Below are positions 8,077-19,089 of a stretch of 64,000 nucleotides of DNA, one piece after another. Each line of letters begins with the position of its first letter. Within the stretch, counting starts at the first letter, position 1. A model generated the notes under the pieces. The model was not told where the DNA came from. It was given only the letters and a program-made list of their open reading frames with translations, and did no database searches. The stretch comes from Aerococcus christensenii (GTDB lineage Bacteria > Bacillota > Bacilli > Lactobacillales > Aerococcaceae): assembly GCF_001543105.1 (NCBI RefSeq), contig NZ_CP014159.1, forward strand, positions 1,488,001-1,552,000, read 5' to 3'. Position numbers and translations under genes: made by a program.

Positions 8077-8985
8077 ATGGATGGAATTATCCCTCTATGG
8101 AAGGAGAGAGGAATGACCAGTCATGACTGTGTCTTCCGTTTACGAAAAATTTTGAAAACGAAGAAAGTCGGCCATACTGGCACCTTGGATCCGGGAGTGG
8201 ATGGGGTCTTGGTCGTATGCGTGGGGAAGGCCACTAAACTGTCGGATCTTCTCATGGATAAGACCAAGACCTACCAAGGGGAGATCACCTTGGGCTTTCA
8301 AACGACGACAGAGGATAGGGAAGGCGAGGAAGTGGCGCGTGTAGCTGTCCCTGGCCCCCTGAGTGACAAGGTCATTGAAGAAGGCATGCTGTCTTTGGAG
8401 GGATGGATTACTCAGATCCCTCCCATGTATTCGGCGGTCAAGGTCAAGGGGCGCAAGCTCTATGAATACGCCAGAAAAGGGGAGAGTGTCGAACGTCCCA
8501 AGCGGCAAGTGAGAATAGACCGCTTTCTTTTGACCTCTCCTGTATGTTATGATGGTAAAAGAAAAGAAGTTTCCTTTAATTTTGAAGTGATCTGTGGTAA
8601 GGGGACCTATGTCCGGACACTAGCAACAGACCTGGGGAAAGTCCTCGGTTATCCGGCAACGATGACGCAGCTGACGCGGACGGAAGCGAGTCCTTTTCAA
8701 GCGGCGGATTGCTTCCGACTAGAGACCATTCAATCCCTCTGTGAAGAAGGGAGAAGGGGTTTCCTTATAGAAATGGATGAGGTTTTAAAGGACCTGCCGG
8801 CTTATGAGGTTAGGCCAGAACAAGCCAACTGGTTTCGGAATGGGGCCGTCTTAAATCAAAACAATTTACCAGAAAATTTGAGAGATCAACTCCCCTTAAG
8901 GATCTACGACCAGGGCGAGTTGATTGCCATCTACCAAGCCCATCCTGATCAAGCGGACCAGATGAAGCCTTATAAGATGTTTTAA
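8077..8985 (+). CDS. truB: tRNA pseudouridine(55) synthase TruB
   Basis: A 302-residue enzyme that makes pseudouridine 55 in the T-loop of tRNA. The catalytic Asp is in HTGTLDPGVDGVL (about residue 38). The central KTYQGEITLGFQTTT and the YEYARKGE motif are typical. The ATG at 8077 lies about 10 bases after AAGAGG; an upstream GTG frame extension has no ribosome site. It is 33 bases ahead of the ribF start, the common truB-ribF pair, and probably co-transcribed with recQ, from which only 87 bases separate it. Confidence 0.95.
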   Translation: MDGIIPLWKERGMTSHDCVFRLRKILKTKKVGHTGTLDPGVDGVLVVCVGKATKLSDLLMDKTKTYQGEITLGFQTTTEDREGEEVARVAVPGPLSDKVIEEGMLSLEGWITQIPPMYSAVKVKGRKLYEYARKGESVERPKRQVRIDRFLLTSPVCYDGKRKEVSFNFEVICGKGTYVRTLATDLGKVLGYPATMTQLTRTEASPFQAADCFRLETIQSLCEEGRRGFLIEMDEVLKDLPAYEVRPEQANWFRNGAVLNQNNLPENLRDQLPLRIYDQGELIAIYQAHPDQADQMKPYKMF

Positions 8986-9018
8986 TTGAAGGAACGAAAG
9001 GAAGAAGAGAGGGTATTT

Positions 9019-9975
9019 ATGGAAGTCATCACGATTCATCATCCTTATGCACCTCAGCAAGTGACAAGTGAGGATATGGTTTTATGTTTAGGCTTTTTTG
9101 ATGGGGTGCATTGTGGTCATCAAGCAGTCATTCAAGCAGCGAAGGAAGAAGCGATAAAGCGACAGCTGCCACTGGCTGTGATGACTTTTAACCGTTCGCC
9201 TTTGATCATTAATCGTAGCTTACATCCGGATAAGATGAACTATCTCACCCAACTCCCAGAGAAAATCCGTCTCTTGGCTAAGAACGGCGTGGACAAGGTC
9301 TATGTCGTGGACTACACCAGTGCCTTTTGTCAGTTAAGTCCGCAAGATTTTGTGGATCAATACCTGGTCGACTTAGGGGCCAAAGTGGTTGTGGCTGGTT
9401 TTGATTATACTTACGGGGACAAAGGAACGGCGAATATGGAGAAACTAGCTACTTATGCTAAGGGAAGATTCCAAATTATTGAAGTCCCTGCCTTGAACAA
9501 GGGCGAAAAGAAGATCGCTTCTCAAGCGATCAGAAAGCAGCTCCTATCAGGTGACCTTGAGGCCGCCAATGAAGGGCTAGGTTATCAGTATTTCTTTAAG
9601 GGAACCGTAATTAACGGCTTCAAACGTGGAAGAACACTCGGTTATCCGACTGCCAATATCTATACGCCAGCCTCTACTTTGATGCCAGAAGTAGGTGTCT
9701 ACTTGGTTCAATGTGAGTGGCAGCATCGTTTGTACTGGGGAATGGCTTCAATTGGACATAATATTACTTTCGGAGATAACAATGAACGTACCCTCGAGAT
9801 CAATCTCTTTGACTTTAATGAAGAGATTTATGGTGAAGAATTAACGATTTTCTTCTATAAATACTTGCGCCAGGAGCAGAAGTTCGCTTCTATTGAAGCG
9901 ATGATTGACCAGTTAGCGCATGATAAGGCCAAGTGTCAAGCCCTCGCCAAAAACTTAGAGCCCTACCAAAAATAA
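9019..9975 (+). CDS. ribF: Bifunctional riboflavin kinase / FAD synthetase RibF
   Basis: A 318-residue enzyme that converts riboflavin to FMN and then FAD. The N-terminal adenylyltransferase domain shows GFFDGVHCGHQAVI, and the C-terminal kinase domain (from about residue 185) shows GFKRGRTLGYPTANI. ATG 9019 follows AGAGAGGG by a suitable distance; an upstream TTG is less likely. FMN and FAD supply is relevant to the flavoprotein reductase further along, although the genes are not linked. It is the last gene of the recQ-truB-ribF group. Confidence 0.95.
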   Translation: MEVITIHHPYAPQQVTSEDMVLCLGFFDGVHCGHQAVIQAAKEEAIKRQLPLAVMTFNRSPLIINRSLHPDKMNYLTQLPEKIRLLAKNGVDKVYVVDYTSAFCQLSPQDFVDQYLVDLGAKVVVAGFDYTYGDKGTANMEKLATYAKGRFQIIEVPALNKGEKKIASQAIRKQLLSGDLEAANEGLGYQYFFKGTVINGFKRGRTLGYPTANIYTPASTLMPEVGVYLVQCEWQHRLYWGMASIGHNITFGDNNERTLEINLFDFNEEIYGEELTIFFYKYLRQEQKFASIEAMIDQLAHDKAKCQALAKNLEPYQK

Positions 9976-10105
9976 AGGGAGATTGGACCTATTAGAAAGA
10001 ATGAAGGGATTGTTGGCGAAGGTCTCAATAGTGGTTTGTTTGTTGATTCTTATGGATTTGTTTATAGATATTATTTGAATAACAATTATGTTTGTCGTAG
10101 GCAGG

Positions 10106-10257
10106 AAGAGCATTTATATGCTCTTTTTTTAGGCCCTATATGTTTGTGGGTAGGTATTTATCTGCTTCAGATGTATAGGGTTTTTTGTTTAGAGAACTTT
10201 GTAGATGATAAAAGAATAATTATTAAGAAGGAACGTGAGCAAGGCGTTCTTTTTTAT
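10106..10257 (+). terminator. Three stacked terminator-like hairpins after ribF
   Basis: Three separate hairpin plus T-run units: AAGAGCAT/ATGCTCTT with TTTTTTT at 10106-10130; CCCTATA (10134) with TATAGGG (10174) and TTTTTT at 10181-10186; GAACG (10231) with CGTTC (10245) and TTTTTT to 10255. The whole interval 9976-10274 has no credible gene. A single terminator would be enough for ribF, so the others may be left-overs of an antitermination leader that once belonged to the PRD regulator relic next door. Confidence 0.6.
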
Positions 10258-10274
10258 CTTGGCTATCTATAGAA

Positions 10275-10788
10275 TTGAAACAAAATTTTTCAATAAATGA
10301 GTGTTATTTCTTTGCTCAGCAATTGAATGACGTGAACTATAAATCTTTGAAGCAACTACTAATCGAACATTATGACAGCCAATTATTGTATCAAGTTAGC
10401 CAATTAATTGAGGGAGTTTCCCAGTCTATTGGCAATGATTTTGGGCAGGATGAAGAACTTTACTATAACTTAGTAACTCATATTCAAGCAAGGCTTAATC
10501 GCCTTCAGCCTTTAGATGTTCAGACTGGTTTGAATTCTTTATTGGGAACAATTGCAGAGCAGTACGAGGAATTATTTGAAGCGGTGAATGAAAATTTCTC
10601 CAAAGCTTTTAATGGCTTACGTCTAAATTCAGAAGATATTGCTTTTATTGTTATTCACTTTGCAACGTCTTATGAAAAATATCCAGTTAGTCGTCGAAGG
10701 ATTCGTTTGTTATTAGTTTTTCAGCAGAAATTAATTCTATAGAAATTTTAGAAAATCGGTTGGTTAAAGCCTTGCCCCAAAACGATGT
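10275..10788 (+). pseudogene. Relic of a PRD-domain (MtlR/ManR-like) transcriptional regulator
   Basis: A 155-residue open stretch matches a PTS regulation domain: the histidine-bearing helix YYNLVTHIQARLNRLQ and, about 70 residues later, DIAFIVIHFATSYEK. After SRRRIRLLLV, which normally leads into an EIIB-like domain, the frame is lost; a +1 frame continues EINSIEILENRLVKAL before running into the transposase remnant. The N-terminal DNA-binding part and first PRD are missing. It is therefore a 5'-truncated, frameshifted remnant. Which sugar operon it controlled cannot be told. Confidence 0.75.
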
Positions 10789-11437
10789 ATAAATATATAA
10801 AGCTTGGGATATTAAGAGTGAAAAATATTGATCTTCCTATGAAAACACGGATTCGCCCAAGAAAGCAATCAAGTGAACTACGAGGAATGGATAAAAAGTT
10901 ATTCGGAAAAAGTATTGATCAACGATGCCCAGCCATTCTTTCCAGAGAAGAATTTGGTCATTGGGAGTTTGATCTCGTGATAGGAAAGAAGAGCCGTGTA
11001 TTATTACTCTAGTTGAACGGAAAACGCGAAAACTTCTCACCCAGAAGACTTGGAAGTGGGATGTCGCTTCAATTGTAAAATCCGTAAAAAAGATGATTCT
11101 CAAAGAGGACCAAGAGTATTTAAAAACCTTAACGACCGATAACGAAAGTGAATTTTCTAATCTGTCACAACTTGAAAACGGACTAAAAGATATAGAAGTC
11201 TTTTTCACTCACGTTTATTCTGCCTGGGAAAAAGGAACTAACGAAAGGCATAATCGCATGTTAAGAGAATTCTTGCCTAAAGGGACCAGCTTTAAAAATC
11301 TGATATAACAAGAGTTGGCACACTACACGAATACTATAAACAATCGCTTCAGAAAGATCTTAGATTATCAAACGCCCAATGACTGTTACATCATGGAAGT
11401 TGCGAAACTTCAGGATCCCCTTAGAGAAGTAGGTTAA
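10785..11437 (+). pseudogene. IS30-family transposase, broken
   Basis: The catalytic half of an IS30-type DDE transposase. HWEFDLVIGKK carries the first Asp region, then a frameshift near 11000 leads to TLVERKTRKLLT and TTDNESEFSN (second Asp). YSAWEKGTNERHNRMLREFLPKGT holds the catalytic Glu. An in-frame TAA at 11306-11308 is followed by 42 more family-like codons (NTINNRFRKILDYQTP) to the stop at 11435. The N-terminal helix-turn-helix part is absent. At least two disabling changes mean it cannot act. Terminal inverted repeats were not identified. Confidence 0.85.
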
Positions 11438-11680
11438 AGTGCTTAACAAAGTTTAGAGATTCAGAGAGATTCAGGGTGGGCCAGTCAAGGGCCGCTACGC
11501 AGTCCCCTTGAATCTCTAAATGGTAATCAAGCGCTTTAAGCTTGAGAAAATGGGCCAAGAATGATTGATTTTATCAGCCTTTTAGCTATTTTGCATGAAA
11601 CTGAAATTTTTGAATTTAAATATGCATTTGATATTGCAATTTACCAAAAGAAATAAAGTCAAAAAAATGTTTGACTTTTG
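11438..11680. other. Scar between IS30 remnant and the hrcA promoter
   Basis: No intact gene. It contains a nested stem-loop (separate entry) and, at 11561-11656, a 31-codon open stretch beginning MIDFISLLAIL that ends at TAA just before the hrcA promoter. The latter may be the last piece of the same regulator cut by the insertion, but is too short to prove. Confidence 0.4.
11452..11520. repeat. Nested inverted repeat downstream of the IS30 remnant
   Basis: TTTAGAGATTCA (11452-11463) is the exact complement of TGAATCTCTAAA (11509-11520). Inside, TCAAGGG (11485-11491) pairs with CCCTTGA (11505-11511), and a second copy of AGAGATTCAGGG near 11466 can pair with the same right arm. The right arm is thus matched by alternative left arms. 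There is no T-run, so it is not a standard terminator. Confidence 0.6.
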
Positions 11681-11745
11681 TTGACATATTTTTTAAAAGA
11701 TGCTATGATATAAACATGTTAGCAGTTGAAGTCGCCAAGTGCTAA
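11681..11745 (+). promoter_or_regulatory. Heat-shock promoter with CIRCE operator
   Basis: TTGACA (11681-11686) and TATGAT (11704-11709) with a 17-base spacer form a strong vegetative promoter. It is followed by TTAGCAGTT-N9-AAGTGCTAA (11719-11745), which fits the CIRCE operator (TTAGCACTC-N9-GAGTGCTAA) with the outer arms intact and changes at the inner arm ends. HrcA, encoded next, binds CIRCE and represses this operon until heat or misfolding lowers its activity. The operator overlaps the transcription start and leader. Confidence 0.92.
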
Positions 11746-11759
11746 AAGAAGGTGATGAG

Positions 11760-12842
11760 ATGTTGACAAAGCGGCAAACGCTGATTTTAAAAGCGATTAT
11801 TGATGCCTATAGTGCCAGTGGAGAACCTGTGGGATCCAAAACTTTGTTGGGTTTGACAGGCATCGAAGCGTCCTCAGCCACTATTCGTAACGAAATGGTA
11901 CGATTAGAAAAACAGGGGTTAATTGCTAAGATGCATTCTTCTTCTGGACGGGTGCCCACAGAAGCGGGCTATCGTTACTATATTAACTTTATTATGCCAG
12001 AGTATGGCGGAGCTATTGATTCGGGACTAAGCACTGAAGATTCTAGGCGGTTGCAGGAAGTTTTCCAAGTTCCTTATCTTGCTTTAGGAGAGATTGTCAA
12101 TCGGTCGACAAGCTTATTAGCAGAGTTAACCAATTATGTGGCAATTGCTTTAGGTCCTAGTGCAAGAGAGTTCCATCTAGCCGGTTTTCGATTAGTTCCT
12201 ATTGCCTCCCACCAAGTGATGGCGATATTGGTTACAGAAGAAGGAGTGGTTGAAAATCAGATTTTTAGATTGCCGGTTTCTATTGAAGAAGAAGATCTTG
12301 AACAAATGGTTCGATTGATCAACCGAGAACTCGTAGGGTGTGATTTGACCACTGTTATGACCAAACTCAGGACAGATTTCTTCCATTACCTGAATGAATC
12401 CGTTCAACAGTTGATTGGTCAGGGATCCATGATGGAATACCTGCTGAATAAGGTCAATACACAGCGCGTATATGTTCAAGGAAAGAATAATCTCTATCAT
12501 TATCTTTACGAATCCGACGATATTGATCAGATTGACTACTTGAATCAACTCTTAAGTAATCCTGATCAGATGAATCAGATGCTTACTCCGAGTGAGCAAG
12601 GCATCCAAGTTAAAATAGGACGTGACTTATCGATTGAAGGATTGGATCATTTAAGCGTGATGACTGCTCAGTTGGAAGGACCAAGCGCTCATCAGACAAT
12701 CTCTGTGGCAATCCTTGGCCCTGAGAATATGTCCTATTTACGGATGGCCCAACTTTTCCAGGGTGTGAGAGTAGAGCTCTGCCACTACATCGATTCCTAT
12801 TATCACTGTGAGGAGGGAAAAATGAATGGCAAAAACAGATGA
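11760..12842 (+). CDS. hrcA: Heat-inducible transcription repressor HrcA
   Basis: A 360-residue repressor. The N-terminal winged helix (residues 1-~75) includes SGEPVGSKTL and SSATIRNEMVRLE, and the rest is the GAF-like sensor and dimer region. It binds the CIRCE element just upstream and so controls its own operon; GroE-dependent folding links it to chaperone supply. ATG 11760 is preferred because AAGGTG precedes it; a GTG at 11739 lies within CIRCE. Its end overlaps grpE by 17 bases, so translation is coupled. Confidence 0.96.
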   Translation: MLTKRQTLILKAIIDAYSASGEPVGSKTLLGLTGIEASSATIRNEMVRLEKQGLIAKMHSSSGRVPTEAGYRYYINFIMPEYGGAIDSGLSTEDSRRLQEVFQVPYLALGEIVNRSTSLLAELTNYVAIALGPSAREFHLAGFRLVPIASHQVMAILVTEEGVVENQIFRLPVSIEEEDLEQMVRLINRELVGCDLTTVMTKLRTDFFHYLNESVQQLIGQGSMMEYLLNKVNTQRVYVQGKNNLYHYLYESDDIDQIDYLNQLLSNPDQMNQMLTPSEQGIQVKIGRDLSIEGLDHLSVMTAQLEGPSAHQTISVAILGPENMSYLRMAQLFQGVRVELCHYIDSYYHCEEGKMNGKNR

Positions 12843-13428
12843 AAAATTAAAACAAGAGGCGGTTACTGAAGAAAAAGTAGAAGCCAAAGAAGAAAAAGAA
12901 GACGTTTTGGAGGAAACAGCTGAATGTGAAGAAGAAAAGACTTCCCTTGAGGAAGAAGGGGCTGAAGAACCCCAAGAAGATGAACTCACTCAGCTGGAGC
13001 AAGCTCTTCAGGAGAAGGAGGAGCAAGTCCTTCGTTTATCCGCTGAAATTGCAAATATCCAACGCCGACATAAAACAGAAGTTCAGAACGCTGCCAAGTA
13101 TCGTTCCCAAAGCCTAGCGACGCAGATGTTATCGTCTATCGATAACTTAGAGCGGGCCTTGGCCATTGAAGCGGACGATGAAGCCAGCGAAAATATGAAG
13201 CGTGGAATTCAAATGGTTCTTGAAAGTATGCAACATGCCTTTAAAGAAGAAGGAATTGAAGAAATTAACCCTAAAGGGGAAATCTTCGATCCGAATTTCC
13301 ATCAATCGGTGTCTTCTGTTCCTCTTGAAGAGGGACAAGAAGCGAATACAGTCGTGGAAGTTTACCAAAAAGGCTATGTTTTGAAAGATCGCGTCCTACG
13401 ACCAGCCATGGTTGTTGTCGCACAATAG
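12826..13428 (+). CDS. grpE: Nucleotide exchange factor GrpE
   Basis: A 200-residue co-chaperone that releases ADP from DnaK. The first ~60 residues are a very acidic Glu-rich tail, then the long paired helix (IANIQRRHKTEVQNAAKYRSQ) and the C-terminal beta domain with GEIFDPNFHQSVSSV and GYVLKDRVLRPAMV. The ATG at 12826 has GAGGAGGG upstream and lies within the end of hrcA. It is 24 bases before dnaK and expressed from the CIRCE promoter. Confidence 0.96.
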   Translation: MAKTDEKLKQEAVTEEKVEAKEEKEDVLEETAECEEEKTSLEEEGAEEPQEDELTQLEQALQEKEEQVLRLSAEIANIQRRHKTEVQNAAKYRSQSLATQMLSSIDNLERALAIEADDEASENMKRGIQMVLESMQHAFKEEGIEEINPKGEIFDPNFHQSVSSVPLEEGQEANTVVEVYQKGYVLKDRVLRPAMVVVAQ

Positions 13429-15285
<1,857 letters not shown>

Positions 15286-15304
15286 TAAATAAAGTATTCG
15301 AGAT

Positions 15305-15334
15305 GTCCCTGTCGAGAGGCAGGGACAATCTTTT
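15305..15334 (+). terminator. Intercistronic hairpin between dnaK and dnaJ
   Basis: GTCCCTG (15305-15311) pairs with CAGGGAC (15320-15326), followed by AATCTTTTG. The T-run is short, so it may act as a partial terminator or RNA-stabilising stem that lowers dnaJ relative to dnaK. Confidence 0.65.
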
Positions 15335-15366
15335 GTTAAAATAGAACCAAAAGGGGGAGGTTTATG

Positions 15367-16509
15367 ATGGCAGGAAAACGTGATTACTATGACGTCCTAG
15401 GTGTCTCCAAAGACGCTAGCCAAAAAGAGATCAAGCAGGCTTATCGACAACTCGCTAAAAAATACCATCCCGATCTCAATAAAGAACCCGGTGCAGAAGA
15501 AAAATATAAAGAAGTAACAGAAGCTTATGAAGTCTTAGGCGATGAAAAGAAACGCCAACAATATGACCAATTTGGCCATGCCGGTGCTAATGGTGGCTTT
15601 GGTGGAGGTTCTTACCAATACTCTAGTCAAGGATTCTCTGGTTTTGATGATATCTTTAGTCAGTTCTTCGGAGGAGGCGGAGGCTTTGGCGGTTATTCTT
15701 CTGGACGTCAGGCCAATGCGCCTCGTCAAGGAGACGATCTCCAATATACACTCGATCTTAAGTTCGAGGAAGCCGTCTTCGGGACGGAAGAAACTATTCG
15801 CTACAAACGGGAAGAAGCATGTCATTCCTGTGAAGGGACGGGAGCCAAAGGCGGCTCAGGAAAAGAAACCTGTTCGCAATGTCACGGTCAAGGGATCGTT
15901 CAACAAGTCCGGAATACACCATTTGGACAAATGGCTACCCAAACAACCTGTCCAAACTGCCAGGGAACTGGTGAAGTCATTGTTGAGAAATGTACTTCTT
16001 GTGGCGGAAGTGGCCGGGAAGAGAAGAATCATACAGTGAAAGTCAAAGTCCCTGCTGGGGTGGAAGATGGCCAATCAATCCGTCTGTCCAGACAAGGGAA
16101 CGCTGGCTATAATGGCGGACCGAACGGGGACTTGTATGTAGTCTTCAGTGTTCAACCTTCTGATATTTACAATCGCAAAGGCGCTCAGATTTCAATCGAG
16201 TTACCGATTAACTTTGCTCAAGCAGCTCTTGGGGATGAAGTCGAAGTGCCTACCGTTCATGGCAAGGTGAAGTTAAAAGTGCCTGCGGGTACTCAGAGCG
16301 GCGATGTGATCCGCTTAAGAGGCAAGGGAGCCCCTATCTTAAATCGAGATCAAATGGGCGATCAACTCGTCCACGTTCGTGTGGTTACGCCTAAATCTTT
16401 GAACGAAAAACAAAAAGAAGCCCTTAGAGCTTACGCGAAGGCTTCTGGAGATAATGTGACTGAAGCAGAAAAGAATTTCTTTGATAAATTAAGAGATGCT
16501 TTCTCATAG
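15367..16509 (+). CDS. dnaJ: Chaperone protein DnaJ (Hsp40)
   Basis: A 380-residue type I J-protein that stimulates the DnaK ATPase. The J domain (1-70) has HPD in KYHPDLN; a Gly/Phe-rich linker follows (70-120). Four zinc repeats lie at about 150-215 ([32 protein letters not shown]), then the C-terminal substrate domains. Two ATGs are adjacent; 15367 is better spaced from GGGGGAGG than 15364. It is the last gene of the hrcA operon, ended by a perfect palindromic terminator. Confidence 0.97.
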   Translation: MAGKRDYYDVLGVSKDASQKEIKQAYRQLAKKYHPDLNKEPGAEEKYKEVTEAYEVLGDEKKRQQYDQFGHAGANGGFGGGSYQYSSQGFSGFDDIFSQFFGGGGGFGGYSSGRQANAPRQGDDLQYTLDLKFEEAVFGTEETIRYKREEACHSCEGTGAKGGSGKETCSQCHGQGIVQQVRNTPFGQMATQTTCPNCQGTGEVIVEKCTSCGGSGREEKNHTVKVKVPAGVEDGQSIRLSRQGNAGYNGGPNGDLYVVFSVQPSDIYNRKGAQISIELPINFAQAALGDEVEVPTVHGKVKLKVPAGTQSGDVIRLRGKGAPILNRDQMGDQLVHVRVVTPKSLNEKQKEALRAYAKASGDNVTEAEKNFFDKLRDAFS

Positions 16510-16520
16510 AAGGCAAGTTA

Positions 16521-16547
16521 AAAGGCGGTAGTACTACCGCCTTTTTG
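16521..16547. terminator. Bidirectional terminator after dnaJ
   Basis: AAAGGCGGTAGT followed by its complement is a 24-bp perfect palindrome with T-rich flank on the plus strand and A-rich flank on the other side, so it can serve dnaJ and the converging minus-strand fragment. Confidence 0.9.
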
Positions 16548-16563
16548 TGTGTCTTTTTAGAAC

Positions 16564-16812
16564 TTAGCTTCTTCTTAGGAGGGCAGATTCGATGGAATGC
16601 ATGATGGCGTCTACCATAGTGTCGCTGGGTTCCCCTTGACCGAATTCCTCTTGGTAAATGACTGTACAATCTATTTGAAGTGAGCCAAAGTAAGGTTCCC
16701 AGAGGTAGCGGTTGGTGAGGACGACATCTCCCTTTCCTAGATGAAAAGCGTCAGCGAATTCACGTGCCGAATCAAATTTATGGATGATTGGATGCATAGA
16801 CAATTGTTTCAT
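16564..16812 (-). pseudogene. N-terminal fragment of an iron-type alcohol dehydrogenase (4-hydroxybutyrate dehydrogenase-like)
   Basis: 82 residues similar to the start of family III alcohol dehydrogenases of the 4-hydroxybutyrate dehydrogenase group: KFDSAREFADAFHLGKGD, TNRYLWEP and the GQGEPSDTMVDAIM segment. The usual protein is about 370 residues; this ends before the glycine-rich GGGT nucleotide motif. Its ribosome site (AAAGGAGC) and promoter-like upstream DNA are still present, so a 3' deletion next to the dnaJ terminator is likely. It cannot be active. Family assignment is from memory of the N-terminal pattern. Confidence 0.6.
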
Positions 16813-16853
16813 AGTTAAGCTCCTTTAATCCCTTAAAAATTAATCACTTTATA

Positions 16854-16867
16854 GTAAAGCGCTTTCT
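16854..16867. promoter_or_regulatory. cre-like catabolite control site
   Basis: The core AAAGCGCTTTC (16856-16866) is the centre of the CcpA consensus; the outer two bases on one side do not match. It lies about 45 bases upstream of the truncated dehydrogenase, so that gene was probably under carbon catabolite control before it was lost. Confidence 0.45.
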
Positions 16868-16982
16868 CACCGCCAATTTAGCACGCTTCGAGGAGCTTGT
16901 CAATGTCTTATCGATTTTTCTTTAGTGTGGGGAGGAGGGAAGGCCTATACAGAAGAGATTCTTCAAAATATAGGAGGAAGAT

Positions 16983-17011
16983 TAGGCGAAGAGAGGGATT
17001 TCTGTTATAAT
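16983..17011 (+). promoter_or_regulatory. Promoter of lepA
   Basis: TTAGGC (16983-16988), a 17-base spacer and a perfect TATAAT (17006-17011) preceded by TG. It lies 45 bases before the chosen lepA start. Confidence 0.55.
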
Positions 17012-17055
17012 AAAAAATGATTCTATTTGAGTGAACAAAGGAAGTGAAAGAATTA

Positions 17056-18894
17056 GTGAGTAAAACACTTGATATGAAAGAACTTCAAGAACGCCAGAAA
17101 CGGATTCGTAATTTTTCGATTGTGGCGCATATTGACCACGGCAAGTCGACCTTAGCGGATCGGATTTTGCAGAAGACAGGTACCGTTTCAGACCGGGAGA
17201 TGCATGATCAACTTTTAGATTCCATGGATTTAGAGCAAGAGCGTGGGATTACCATTAAATTGAATGCGGTGGAACTAGAGTATAAGTCTCAAGATGGAGA
17301 GACCTATATCTTCCACCTGATTGATACCCCAGGACATGTCGACTTTGCCTATGAAGTGTCTCGGAGTCTGGCAGCGTGTGAAGGGGCTATTCTCGTAGTA
17401 GATGCGGCGCAAGGGGTAGAGGCCCAAACGCTCGCTAATGCCTACTTAGCGGTGGAGAATGACCTTGAACTTGTCCCCGTCGTGAATAAGATCGACCTTC
17501 CTTCAGCCAATCCAGAGCTCGCCAAACAAGAAATTGAAGATATTATTGGGATCGATGCTTCGGATGCGGTCTTGTGTAGTGCCAAAACTGGGATTGGAAT
17601 CGATGAAATTTTAGAGCAATTAGTAAGTAAGATTCCTGCCCCAACAGGAGATTTAGATGCTCCATTGCAAGCCCTTATCTTCGATTCGGTGTATGATCCT
17701 TATCGTGGCGTGGTGCTGAGTGTTCGGATTATGAATGGAATTGTTCAACCAGGAGATAAGATTGAGTTAATGTCGAACGGCAAACAATTTGATGTGACAG
17801 AGGTCGGCATTATGTCCCCTCAAGCGATGAGTCGGGATTACTTGATGGCTGGAGATGTGGGTTATATTACAGCTTCCATTAAGACTATCCAAGATACCAA
17901 AGTAGGAGATACGGTCACTTTGGCCTCTCGTCCAACTACAGAAGCTTTACCAGGGTATCGGCCTATGCTTCCTATGGTCTACAGTGGATTGTATCCTGTA
18001 GACTCGAGAGACTATTCAGATCTTCGGGATGCGCTCGAAAAACTCCAATTGAACGATGCCTCCTTGACCTTTGAACCGGAATCTTCTCAGGCACTCGGTT
18101 TTGGATTTAGGTGTGGTTTCTTGGGGATGCTCCATATGGACGTTACCCAAGAGCGGTTGGAGCGGGATTTTGGATTGAACTTGATCATTACAGCGCCTTC
18201 TGTTATTTTTCATGTCTTTAAAACAGACGGTGAAATGATTGAAGTCTCGAATCCTTCTCAAATGCCTGATTCTACTCAAGTGAATCGCATTGAAGAACCT
18301 TATGTAAAAGCGGAAATCATGGTTCCTCAAGAATACGTCGGAAATGTGATGGAATTGGCTCAGCGCAAGCGGGGAAATTTCGTCAATATGGAATATCTTG
18401 ATGATATTCGAGTGAATGTGATCTACGAAATGCCGCTTAATGAAGTTATTTTTGATTTCTTTGACCGGCTCAAATCTTCCACTAAGGGATACGCTTCTCT
18501 GGATTACTCTATTGTGGGCTATAAGCCAAGTCAATTAGTGAAGTTAGATATTCTCTTAAGTGGGGATCCAGTTGATGCCCTCTCGACGATTGTTCATAAG
18601 GACTTTGCCTATGATAGGGGACGGAAGCTCACAGAAAAACTCAAGGAAGTGATTCCAAGACAAATGTTTGAGATTCCTGTTCAAGCGGCGATTGGTCACA
18701 AGATTATTGCTAGAACTACGATCAAAGCTTACCGCAAAGACGTGACGGCCAAACTCTATGGAGGAGATGTTACCCGTCGTCAAAAATTATTGAAGAAACA
18801 AAAAGAAGGGAAGAAGCGTATGAAGGCTGTAGGTCAAGTAGAGGTGCCACAAGAGGCCTTTATGGCTATCTTAGACATGGATGAAGAAAAATAG
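17056..18894 (+). CDS. lepA: Elongation factor 4 (LepA), ribosome-dependent GTPase
   Basis: A 612-residue translational GTPase that can back-translocate or remodel ribosomes under stress. G-motifs: [23 protein letters not shown] and NKIDLPSA. The LepA-specific C-terminal domain ends with [19 protein letters not shown] and [11 protein letters not shown]. Starts are ambiguous: GTG 17044 is too close to AAGGAAG (17038), GTG 17056 is well spaced, and ATG 17074 is also possible. It stands alone with its own promoter and a downstream terminator. Confidence 0.95.
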   Translation: MSKTLDMKELQERQKRIRNFSIVAHIDHGKSTLADRILQKTGTVSDREMHDQLLDSMDLEQERGITIKLNAVELEYKSQDGETYIFHLIDTPGHVDFAYEVSRSLAACEGAILVVDAAQGVEAQTLANAYLAVENDLELVPVVNKIDLPSANPELAKQEIEDIIGIDASDAVLCSAKTGIGIDEILEQLVSKIPAPTGDLDAPLQALIFDSVYDPYRGVVLSVRIMNGIVQPGDKIELMSNGKQFDVTEVGIMSPQAMSRDYLMAGDVGYITASIKTIQDTKVGDTVTLASRPTTEALPGYRPMLPMVYSGLYPVDSRDYSDLRDALEKLQLNDASLTFEPESSQALGFGFRCGFLGMLHMDVTQERLERDFGLNLIITAPSVIFHVFKTDGEMIEVSNPSQMPDSTQVNRIEEPYVKAEIMVPQEYVGNVMELAQRKRGNFVNMEYLDDIRVNVIYEMPLNEVIFDFFDRLKSSTKGYASLDYSIVGYKPSQLVKLDILLSGDPVDALSTIVHKDFAYDRGRKLTEKLKEVIPRQMFEIPVQAAIGHKIIARTTIKAYRKDVTAKLYGGDVTRRQKLLKKQKEGKKRMKAVGQVEVPQEAFMAILDMDEEK

Positions 18895-18982
18895 AGTTCT
18901 TTGCTGGAGAGAAGACGCACTCTCTATCCTAAGGTATAGAACGAACAAATGAAGGGAATATAATAATAAAGTTCGGAAAAAC

Positions 18983-19024
18983 GACTAAATTTCAGGAAAA
19001 TTTTCTAAAATTTAGTCATTTTTC
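18983..19024 (+). terminator. Terminator after lepA
   Basis: GACTAAATTT (18983-18992) pairs with AAATTTAGTC (19008-19017) and is followed by ATTTTTC. It lies in the lepA-fhs interval and overlaps the CodY-like site. Confidence 0.75.
18999..19013 (+). promoter_or_regulatory. Possible CodY box upstream of fhs
   Basis: AATTTTCTAAAATTT differs from the CodY consensus AATTTTCWGAAAATT at two positions. It is about 25 bases upstream of a TATACT -10-like box (19038-19043) of fhs. CodY is encoded in this window. The same bases form part of a terminator stem, so chance cannot be excluded. Confidence 0.35.
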
Positions 19025-19089
19025 TTACACTTTATAGTATACTAGACCTATTCTATTACCTATTCTATTGAAAATATTGGAGGGCAGCT

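Noticed and set aside
8140..8508. Long minus-strand frame opposite truB
   Set aside because: It mirrors truB codons, lacks a ribosome site and has no recognisable domain.
10036..10272. 78-codon open frame between ribF and the PRD relic
   Set aside because: It spans all three terminator hairpins, has no ribosome site and unusual Tyr/Phe-rich composition.
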